64,000 bases of DNA from Pricia mediterranea (GTDB taxonomy: Bacteria > Bacteroidota > Bacteroidia > Flavobacteriales > Flavobacteriaceae): assembly GCF_032248455.1 (NCBI RefSeq), contig NZ_JAVTTP010000001.1:1920501-1984500 (forward strand), written 5' to 3'. The position numbers and the translations under genes are program-made. Within the stretch, counting starts at the first letter, position 1. The number at the start of each line of letters is the position of its first letter. Shown piece by piece: positions 52,977 through 60,184 of the stretch. Under the pieces are notes generated by a model. The model saw only the letters and a list, made by a program, of their open reading frames with translations. It was not told the origin of the DNA and ran no database searches.

Positions 52977-54071
52977 TTAGGATGTTTCCGGATTTTGAGA
53001 CTTAGGAGGTTTTTTGTGCCAGTAGGAGGCCAGAATGGATCCCGTGATGTTCATCAACGGCCCGAAAACGGCCGGCGCAAGACCCATGGTAGCTATCTTT
53101 CCCAGGGAATTCGCGATGCCCGAGGCAAGTCCGCCGTTCTGCATCCCTACTTCGAGGGCAATGGTGCGTGCGTCCTGTTCCGGCATGTTGAAGACCTTGG
53201 CAAAGCCATAGCCCAGACCATACCCGAACAGGTTATGCACCAGTACGAGCAGCATTAGGATGCCTCCGATATCGAGAAGGCTGTCCCTTCCGGCGGCGGT
53301 AATGATCATTATTATAATGCCGATGGCCAACATCGATACCACGGGCATCGCCCTATCGAGCCATTTGGTCTTGAAGAGCCGGTTGAACAACAGTCCCGCA
53401 CCGATGGGGATAATGATCATCTTGGTAATGCTCCACATCATATCGAGAACGTCGATCTGTACGAACTCCCCCGCCAAAAGCTTCATCAACAGGGGGGTCA
53501 GGAAGGGTGCCAACAAGGTAGCTATAGAGGTTATGGTGATCGAGAGTGCCAGGTTCGCATTGGCTAGATAGGCCATCACGTTCGAGGCGACCCCGCTGGG
53601 GGAGCATCCGATCAATACGATGCCGGCCGCGATCTCGGGCGGAAAATTACTGACCTTGGCCAGCCCGTAGCCCACAAACGGCATGATCATCAACTGTGCG
53701 GCAACGCCTATCAGAACCCCCCTAGGGGTCTTGAATACCGCCGCGAAATCCTTCAGGCCCATCTGGGTGCCCATGCCGAACATGATGATCTGGATCAGCG
53801 GGATGATCAAGATCGTCAGCTTGACATTCCCTATTTCGGTAAATAGTCCCGGATAGTACAGTGCCGCCGATACCCCCGCAAAGATCATCGTGGTGAACAC
53901 CATGCCGTTCAGGGATTTATAACCGCTGAACCCCAGCGCCAGGGTCGTAAAGAATAACAGCATATAGGGTCCGGCACTCCCAATATTCCCGGTAAGGACC
54001 ATGCCGAGCACGACAAGTAACAATAGCAGGGCGATGCCCAGGCTTATGGAATATAGGTTGATCTTCTTCAT
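52977..54071 (-). CDS. BASS-family (bile acid:sodium symporter-like) organic anion transporter
   Basis: 364 residues from ATG 54071 (upstream in-frame codons add a polar leader). Nine to ten transmembrane helices; family signatures are IVLIGCSPSGVASNVMAYLANANLALSI and the second half's ALEVGMQNGGLASGIA. BASS members co-transport sodium with organic anions (bile acids, pyruvate, pantothenate). Distal gene of set B; it converges on set A with only 15 bases between the stop codons. I infer that it imports the acid product of the periplasmic pathway. Confidence 0.9.
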   Translation of the reverse strand: MKKINLYSISLGIALLLLLVVLGMVLTGNIGSAGPYMLLFFTTLALGFSGYKSLNGMVFTTMIFAGVSAALYYPGLFTEIGNVKLTILIIPLIQIIMFGMGTQMGLKDFAAVFKTPRGVLIGVAAQLMIMPFVGYGLAKVSNFPPEIAAGIVLIGCSPSGVASNVMAYLANANLALSITITSIATLLAPFLTPLLMKLLAGEFVQIDVLDMMWSITKMIIIPIGAGLLFNRLFKTKWLDRAMPVVSMLAIGIIIMIITAAGRDSLLDIGGILMLLVLVHNLFGYGLGYGFAKVFNMPEQDARTIALEVGMQNGGLASGIANSLGKIATMGLAPAVFGPLMNITGSILASYWHKKPPKSQNPETS

Positions 54072-54102
54072 TATATGTAGTAGTTGGTGGTTGTGCGGTC
54101 GG

Positions 54103-54582
54103 TTATAATTTGTACGCCTGTCTTGCCAGAAGCCGGAGTTTGCCATTCTTCTTCTGAAAGACGAGCATGATCCCGATGTGTACCTCTGCGGGTTCGCCCT
54201 CGTTCGTTCCCTTAGCAGAAAGTACGTGCCTTGCTATGGCGGTACTCCCTGAAATATGGATGCTTTCGTCGGAAGTGTCGATGGACAGAAAATCGAAGGG
54301 GCCGTTCATCAGGTCGTCGATAAACGTTTCCCCATCCTGGATGTTTCCGCTCGAATGCCCGTAGGACAGGTCATCCGCGGCCATACCTTTTAAAACGGTC
54401 CTTTCGGGATCCACCAACGCGGCGTTCAGGGCCGCAACGGCATCTTCGACTTCGCCCCTTTCCAGTGCGGGGTTTTCAACATTGGTCTCGGTCGAAGCCG
54501 GTCCGGCAGGTCTGTTCCCATCTTTGCAGGCCAGGAAAGAGAAGAGAACGAGCGCAAAGAACAAGAGACTTAAATTTTTCAT
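54103..54582 (-). CDS. NTF2-like (SnoaL/DUF4440-type) lipoprotein
   Basis: 159 residues: lipoprotein signal (LSLLFFALVLFSFLACKDG), then an NTF2-like cone fold: EDAVAALNAALVDPERTVLKGMAADDLSYGHSSG, GETFIDDLMNG, SGSTAIARHVLSAKG and KLRLLARQAYKL. These domains bind or isomerise small molecules; His/Asp pocket residues are not assigned. It sits between the transporter and RraA-like genes in set B (gaps 31 and 45 bases). Confidence 0.85.
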   Translation of the reverse strand: MKNLSLLFFALVLFSFLACKDGNRPAGPASTETNVENPALERGEVEDAVAALNAALVDPERTVLKGMAADDLSYGHSSGNIQDGETFIDDLMNGPFDFLSIDTSDESIHISGSTAIARHVLSAKGTNEGEPAEVHIGIMLVFQKKNGKLRLLARQAYKL

Positions 54583-54627
54583 GGATCTGTTGTTTTTAAA
54601 TAGGACCTGTTACTGTTCTGCGGACAT

Positions 54628-55560
54628 CTACCACGTTCGTTCGCTCAATATTCTATCGACCTGTTCCCTGGTCATCTTCCCGAGTTCGGGGTTCTTTTCG
54701 AGCCACTGGATAAAATCGTCCTTGATCTTGTCCGTCCACTTGCTGTCTATCTCGCCGGTAGTATATTGGTTGGATCTGATCATTTCAAAACCAAAGACAT
54801 CCTTTAGGGATACGAACTCCGCCGTACCGACCACCTGCTCGGCCAGATGGGCGGGAATGAACAGGACGCCTTCCCTTTTGGCCAGTACCAGGTCGCCGGG
54901 CAATACCATGGCCTCCCCGATGCGGATCGGTGTATTGAGGCCCATAAGCACTTCTTCCTCAAGAAAGGAGGGGTGGAAGTCCCGTACAAAGGCATTGAAG
55001 CCCTCGATCTCGGCGATGGCCTCAAGGTCTCTTGCACTCCCGTTGAAGACCACCCCGTTCCCGGATTTGCTGAAAATCGACGTCGCCAGGGTGGCGCCCA
55101 TCAGCGTGCCCGCCTTGATCTTGCCAAAGCTGTCGGCCACGTACACATCGCCGGTGGTGAGCTCTTCTATGGGCCAGGAGTTGGTGTTGCCCTTTCTCCC
55201 CTGGGAATTTATACCTCTCTCCTTGATATTTTTCTCGACATCGGGGCGGCTGGGCATGAAAAGGGCGGTAAGGGCCCGACCGACCACGGGCACATCGTCG
55301 TGCACCATTTTCCAATTGCCCTCGAACTGGTTGGTGTACCCCTGGTTCTTCAATACGGTCCATGCGTCGTCGATACCGATCTTTTTGGCACGTTCCAACA
55401 GATCGTCCGGCAGTTTGGGCCTACCGTCATCGAAGCGCTCCCCCTTCCATTCCGAGGTAAGAAATATCAGTTCTTCCTTTGGGATTGTTTGTGCCGATAG
55501 GTTTTGAAGCAGAAAAAAGATGAATATAAAAAATGCCAAAAAATTGAATCTATACCTCAT
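54628..55560 (-). CDS. Secreted RraA-like aldolase/decarboxylase
   Basis: 310 residues from ATG 55560: signal peptide (FLAFFIFIFFLLQNLSAQ), an added N-terminal region, then the RraA/HMG-aldolase-like fold (about 110-250): GDVYVADSFGKIKAGTLMGA, VVFNGSARDLEAI (Arg-Asp motif) and PGDLVLAKREGVLFIP. Characterised relatives split 4-hydroxy-4-methyl-2-oxoglutarate-type substrates or decarboxylate oxaloacetate, others bind RNase E. An exported form argues for a catabolic aldolase or decarboxylase in the periplasm. Gap to the RidA-like gene is 39 bases. Confidence 0.87.
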   Translation of the reverse strand: MRYRFNFLAFFIFIFFLLQNLSAQTIPKEELIFLTSEWKGERFDDGRPKLPDDLLERAKKIGIDDAWTVLKNQGYTNQFEGNWKMVHDDVPVVGRALTALFMPSRPDVEKNIKERGINSQGRKGNTNSWPIEELTTGDVYVADSFGKIKAGTLMGATLATSIFSKSGNGVVFNGSARDLEAIAEIEGFNAFVRDFHPSFLEEEVLMGLNTPIRIGEAMVLPGDLVLAKREGVLFIPAHLAEQVVGTAEFVSLKDVFGFEMIRSNQYTTGEIDSKWTDKIKDDFIQWLEKNPELGKMTREQVDRILSERTW

Positions 55561-55599
55561 TATGATCAAGAGTTGAACCGGTTAAAGAATTATACTGGG

Positions 55600-56076
55600 T
55601 TAGTCCAAGGAAGCTATACAATCCATTTCCACCAAGGAATCTCCCGGTACCCCCCCGTAGGTGGCAACAGTAGTCCTAACGGGAGGATTCTTGCCAAAAC
55701 GTCCCCTAAACACCTCGTTCATTCCCTTGTAATCCGCCAGATCGGCCAGATATACATTGACCTTCAATACTTTTTCCATTGAGGAGCCGTGCTTTTCCAA
55801 CTCTTTTTGAAGTTCTTGCAAAACGATTTCCGTATGGGCCTTAATTTCATAAGGTTCTACATGGGCGCCCTTGCCGGCGATATATAGCGTGTTCCCGTGT
55901 TTTACGCCTCCCGAGAATAATGGTATATCCTGATCGTAGGTAATCTCACCAACGACCTCTTTCTGTGCCCTGACCGGTCTCTTGCCCATGGCATTGACGG
56001 TTCCCACGCCGAAAATCGCCGCCAGGCCCATTCCCATTTTTTTAAATGATGCTCTTCTACTTGTCTTGTCCTTCAT
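55600..56076 (-). CDS. RidA-family protein with Tat-type signal (set B)
   Basis: 158 residues from ATG 56076, chosen because the twin-arginine leader KTSRRASFKKMGMGLAAIFG starts there. The RidA domain follows: YDQDIPLFSGGVKHGNTLYIAGKG, HTEIVLQELQKELEKHGSSMEKVLKVNVYLAD, RTTVATYGGVPGDSLVEMDC. It differs strongly from the lipoprotein RidA of set A. Its Tat signal parallels that of the SelA-like enzyme in this set. A 183-base gap, without recognisable gene, separates it from the amidohydrolase. Confidence 0.88.
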   Translation of the reverse strand: MKDKTSRRASFKKMGMGLAAIFGVGTVNAMGKRPVRAQKEVVGEITYDQDIPLFSGGVKHGNTLYIAGKGAHVEPYEIKAHTEIVLQELQKELEKHGSSMEKVLKVNVYLADLADYKGMNEVFRGRFGKNPPVRTTVATYGGVPGDSLVEMDCIASLD

Positions 56077-56259
56077 TTTTACTGATTTTAGATTAGGAAT
56101 TCTATTCTTGGTCTTAAAATTTATATTGGATGTTTCAGATCGTACCATTCCCGACCTTCCCGCTGTAAACGGCCGTTGCGTCTCTTGAGTCGGAACCTGT
56201 ACTTGGAAATGGGGGCAGGGATTTCACCATCGTTTTTTAACAGCTCAATTTACAGCTTT

Positions 56260-57504
56260 TCACCGTATAACAATGGGGTCTGCGATTCCATTAAGATCGT
56301 ACACGATTTTTCCGTCACGTATGGTGACTTCACATTCCAATTTTTTATCCCCCTCCATTTTATGGCCCGTATAATCAAAAAAACCGAAATGACCTTCCCT
56401 CATCCCTAACAAGGTGACATCCGCAGGCGCACCAACGGATAAGTTCCCCAAATCTTCGCGTTTGATGGCTTTCGCGGGATTCCAGGTGCTCGCCGCGATT
56501 ACCTCCTTGAGATTCATGCCCATCAACATAAACTTTGACATGACGTTCAGCATATCCTTCATGGCGTTGTTCATACTGCCCGTATGCAGATCTGTGCTGA
56601 TGGTATTGGGATAAAAACCTTCTTTCACTGCGGGAATGGCCTGGGAATAGGCAAAGCTGATGCCTCCATAGCCCACGTCGAAGATAATACCCCTTTCCTG
56701 GGCCTTATAAACGAAGGGCTTTACCTTTTTGGTTTGCACATCTACAATCGCTTCCCTGCTGGCCAACTGCCCGAAAGCATGCGTAAAGATATCTCCGGGC
56801 CGAAGGTGTTCCATATACAGTTCTTCGATGGATAACGGGGGGTTACTTCCTCCAAAATCGATGACGACAGGGATATCGGCCATATTGCCCGCTTCTACCG
56901 CACGGTCTACAGGTGTCCACTCGGGTCCGTTGTAATGGGCGACCTTGAACCCAACGATATCCTGGGGATATTGTCTGGCGACCATGGCACTCATTTTTGG
57001 ATCCATATCATGGGTATCCTGTTCATAGACGCCGCCCCGCATCCCTTCGCCCACGATGTTCAAAAAGGCAAGCACCCTGGTCTTGGACCTATCGACGATA
57101 TTCGCCTTGAAGGTGGGGAACGTTTTCCAACCGGGACCGCCACAGTCCACTATCGTCGTTACGCCTACCCGAAAGGTAAAACCGTCCGGGGGCAGTGCGT
57201 TAAAACCGTTGCTGTAGGCATGTCGCGGCTCGGTACCCGCAAAAACATGCCCGTGAATATCGATAAGTCCGGGGGTCACAATCAATCCTTTGGCATCGAC
57301 TACCTGCACGGCCTGTTCCGCACCGATGTTTTTTGCCACCTCGGCAATCTTCCCGTCATTGATGGCCACGTCCATTACGGCATCGATTTCGTTCTTGGCA
57401 TCAATGACATGGCCTCCCTTGATAAGGATGTCATATTCTTGGGCGATAGCGGAATTACCGATGGAGGATAAAATCATCGCGAGCAATAAACAGTAACTTT
57501 TCAT
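56260..57504 (-). CDS. Secreted amidohydrolase/deacetylase family metallohydrolase (set B, copy 1)
   Basis: 414 residues: signal peptide (CLLLAMILSSIGNSAIAQ), then an amidohydrolase TIM barrel: PGLIDIHGHVFAG (HxH), VGFKVAHYNGPEW (Lys likely carboxylated), DIFTHAFG, and TISTDLHTGSMNNA with the catalytic Asp. It belongs to the group near EF_0837-type hydrolases, which deacylate acyl-hydroxy or acyl-amino acids and co-occur with SelA-like PLP genes. Tandem with a close paralogue 39 bases upstream. Confidence 0.9.
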   Translation of the reverse strand: MKSYCLLLAMILSSIGNSAIAQEYDILIKGGHVIDAKNEIDAVMDVAINDGKIAEVAKNIGAEQAVQVVDAKGLIVTPGLIDIHGHVFAGTEPRHAYSNGFNALPPDGFTFRVGVTTIVDCGGPGWKTFPTFKANIVDRSKTRVLAFLNIVGEGMRGGVYEQDTHDMDPKMSAMVARQYPQDIVGFKVAHYNGPEWTPVDRAVEAGNMADIPVVIDFGGSNPPLSIEELYMEHLRPGDIFTHAFGQLASREAIVDVQTKKVKPFVYKAQERGIIFDVGYGGISFAYSQAIPAVKEGFYPNTISTDLHTGSMNNAMKDMLNVMSKFMLMGMNLKEVIAASTWNPAKAIKREDLGNLSVGAPADVTLLGMREGHFGFFDYTGHKMEGDKKLECEVTIRDGKIVYDLNGIADPIVIR

Positions 57505-57543
57505 GGTCTTAGAATTAAATGAGTCCAGTTGATAAAAATAAGA

Positions 57544-58797
57544 TTAGCGAACGACTATGGGCTCTGCAATCCCGTTAAGATCGTAAACGATTTTTCCGTC
57601 CCTTATGGTCATTTCGCATTCGAACTTTTGTTTACCCATCAACTTTTTGCCTTTTCTGTCCCAAAAACCAAAGTCGCCTTGCCTCAAATTGAAAACGGCC
57701 ACATCGGCTGGGGAACCTTCCGAAAGATTACCCAGTTCTTCACGCTTTATGGCCTGTGCGGGCGCCCAGGTACTGGCCTTGATTACTTCGGGAAGAGGCA
57801 TGCCCAAGGCCAAAAACGTACCCATCACATTGAGCATATCCTTCATCGCGCTGTTCATGCTTCCGGTATGGAGATCGGTACTGATCGTAGTAGGGAAAAG
57901 TCCCGCTTCCGTCGCAGGTATGGCCTGCCCGTAATCAAAACTGGCGCCGCCATATCCAACGTCGAAAATGATGCCCCTCTCCCTAGCTTTGGTAACAAAA
58001 GGCTTCAATTGTCGGGATTTTGTATCGACTATCGGATCTCTTCTGTCGAGTTCGGTGTAGGTATGAGTGTAGATGTCCCCGGGACGGAGATGGTCAAAAA
58101 ATAATTCTTCTATGGACAACGGGGGATGTCTATCATCGCCCCCGAAATCAACGATGACCGGAATCCCCCCAGCCAGTTCCCCGGCTTTTACCGCTCGGTC
58201 GACGGGAATCCAGCTTGGGTCCTCAAAATGGGCCACCTTGAACCCCACGATATCGTCCTTAAAACGCTTGGCCACGTTGGCACTTAGTTTGGGGTCCATA
58301 TCACTGGTGTCCTGTTCGTAGGCGCCGCCCCTCATCCCCTCGCCTACGATGTTCAGGAAGGCAAGCACCCGGGTCTTGGACCTATCGATGATATTTTCCT
58401 TAAAAACAGGAAACGTTTTCCATCCGGGATCACCACAATCTACCACTGTGGTTACGCCTACCCGAAATGTAAAACCATCGGGAGGAAGGGCACTAAAGCT
58501 ATTGGCGAGATAGTGGTCGGGAAGGGTTCCCGCAAAGACGTGCGTATGGATATCGATAAGGCCGGGAGTTACATAAAAACCTTCGCCATCGACAACCTGA
58601 ACGGCTTTTTCTGCATCAATATTTTTTGTCACTTTGGCGATTTTACCTTCCTTGATGGCCACATCCAGTAGGGCATCGATGTTGTTTTTGGCATCAATGA
58701 CATGGCCGCCTTTGATTACAATGTCATATTCCTGGGCGGCAACGCGGTTTCCAAAGAATGACATGATCAGAACAAGTATTAGGTAGAGACTTTTCAT
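57544..58797 (-). CDS. Secreted amidohydrolase/deacetylase family metallohydrolase (set B, copy 2)
   Basis: 417 residues, closely similar to the 56260-57504 product throughout: signal peptide (LYLILVLIMSFFGNRVAAQ), PGLIDIHTHVFAGTLPDHYL, VGFKVAHFEDPSW, DIYTHTYTE, TISTDLHTGSMNSA, ending YDLNGIAEPIVVR. Tandem duplication is evident; differences cluster between the Lys and Asp motifs (e.g. VIDFGGSNPPL against VDFGGDDRHPPL), which may alter specificity. It precedes copy 1 by 39 bases and follows the SelA-like gene by 81 bases. Confidence 0.9.
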   Translation of the reverse strand: MKSLYLILVLIMSFFGNRVAAQEYDIVIKGGHVIDAKNNIDALLDVAIKEGKIAKVTKNIDAEKAVQVVDGEGFYVTPGLIDIHTHVFAGTLPDHYLANSFSALPPDGFTFRVGVTTVVDCGDPGWKTFPVFKENIIDRSKTRVLAFLNIVGEGMRGGAYEQDTSDMDPKLSANVAKRFKDDIVGFKVAHFEDPSWIPVDRAVKAGELAGGIPVIVDFGGDDRHPPLSIEELFFDHLRPGDIYTHTYTELDRRDPIVDTKSRQLKPFVTKARERGIIFDVGYGGASFDYGQAIPATEAGLFPTTISTDLHTGSMNSAMKDMLNVMGTFLALGMPLPEVIKASTWAPAQAIKREELGNLSEGSPADVAVFNLRQGDFGFWDRKGKKLMGKQKFECEMTIRDGKIVYDLNGIAEPIVVR

Positions 58798-58878
58798 GGT
58801 TTAATTATTTTGGCCTTAAAATGATTCTTCGTTATATAAACTCCCGCCCGCCCTTAAAAAGAGTGGGGACGCCGCCTT

Positions 58879-60138
58879 TCATCGGACCGCCTGCCGCAAA
58901 ACCTCCTTGAGTCGTTTGGCTACAATGGATACCTGCTCCGGTCTCAGCAGCACAACTCCCACGCTCAATAACTCTTTTCCATCCTTTTGCCCTACACCGC
59001 CACAAACGATACTGGGCGTTCCTCCTTTCAATGCATCATATACTTCTTTGGGAGTGGTCTTAACTCGTTTTTGGTCCCAAGTGACATGAAGGCTGGGGAC
59101 GACATTGGCCGGGCCGTCAGGCACGTGGGTCTCTCCCTTTACACTTGGTATGGTTGCAATTTCCGACCGAATGCTCTCGGCACGGGACAGCCAATCTTGC
59201 CATTCTTTCTTATGATCGCGTTCCAGGTAGGATTTGAGCGCGGCATACATGCCGAACATCTCCTCCTTGTTCACTTTCATCGGACGGCCGATAGGAGCTT
59301 CATGCGGACTATTGTTCAGTTTGGCAGCCTCAATAAGGTCTTTTCTCCCGAAAAGCAATCCCGCACTCTGGGGACCTCGGATCATCTTGCCCCCCGAGAA
59401 GGTGACGAGGTCAAAGCCCATTTTTTGATATTTGAAAAGGTTTTCCACCGGGGGGACATCGGCCGCCGCATCTATAAATGACGGAATTTTGTGTCGTTTG
59501 CAAACGGCTACAAATTCTTCATGATCTATAGAATCCTTAATGCCGTACCATGATATGGCACCGTTAAAGAACAGGGCCATTATCGTATTCTTGTTAATGG
59601 CCTTTTCCATTTCATCCGGCCCCTCTACCTCTATAATTTTTGCTCCGGTTGTGGTTATTGCCTGATCGAATACATAACGATGGCTTTTCTGCATGATGAC
59701 CTCGGGGCGGTCTCCAGCAAGATTGGGCAGCTGTTTTCTTTTATCGGCATCGGTGCCGGTAATGATACCCGCCGTACCCAACACCAATGCGGCAGCGGCC
59801 CCGGAGGTAACCATGGCCGCCTCGCAATGAAGCATTTCGGCAATCTTGGCCCCGACCTTGTCCTGTAGTTCGTACATATCGGCGAAGTCATGCGCTGTGG
59901 CATTGATGGCCGCCAGGGTCTCGGGCATCATTAACGATCCGGACAAAAAGGTCATGGTCGCACCTGCATTGATCACACGGGTGACTCCCAGTTCCCTAAA
60001 ATAATCATGTTTTGGGGGTAAACCTAGCGGATTTTCTTTCGATTTCTCGCTTCTTGCCATGGCCATAGGCCCAAGCCCGACCAAGGCGGTGGTAGAGGCC
60101 ACTATTTTTTTAATTGCCGATCTTCTTTCGGTTTTCAT
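58879..60138 (-). CDS. SelA-like PLP-dependent enzyme with Tat-type signal (set B)
   Basis: 419 residues from ATG 60138, giving the leader KTERRSAIKKIVASTTALVG; ATG 60180 would add 14 basic residues and cannot be excluded. Fold-type I PLP core: NAGATMTFLSGSLM, DAAADVPPVENLF, FSGGKMIRGPQSAGLLFG with presumed PLP Lys251. Paralogue of 51154-52365 (shared motifs in the same order). It follows the PQQ-type dehydrogenase gene immediately (stop at 60185), so the two are co-transcribed. Product probably an enamine/keto acid handled by RidA. Confidence 0.87.
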   Translation of the reverse strand: MKTERRSAIKKIVASTTALVGLGPMAMARSEKSKENPLGLPPKHDYFRELGVTRVINAGATMTFLSGSLMMPETLAAINATAHDFADMYELQDKVGAKIAEMLHCEAAMVTSGAAAALVLGTAGIITGTDADKRKQLPNLAGDRPEVIMQKSHRYVFDQAITTTGAKIIEVEGPDEMEKAINKNTIMALFFNGAISWYGIKDSIDHEEFVAVCKRHKIPSFIDAAADVPPVENLFKYQKMGFDLVTFSGGKMIRGPQSAGLLFGRKDLIEAAKLNNSPHEAPIGRPMKVNKEEMFGMYAALKSYLERDHKKEWQDWLSRAESIRSEIATIPSVKGETHVPDGPANVVPSLHVTWDQKRVKTTPKEVYDALKGGTPSIVCGGVGQKDGKELLSVGVVLLRPEQVSIVAKRLKEVLRQAVR

Positions 60139-60184
60139 CTGTTGTCGTTTCTTTGCTCGGTTCCTTAACATCAAAACCATCTAT

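Noticed and set aside
54482-55507. 341-residue open frame on the + strand across the RraA-like gene
   Set aside because: The minus strand encodes a recognisable signal peptide and aldolase motifs here; the + translation is Ser/Pro-rich and family-less. The same holds for 54847-55500.
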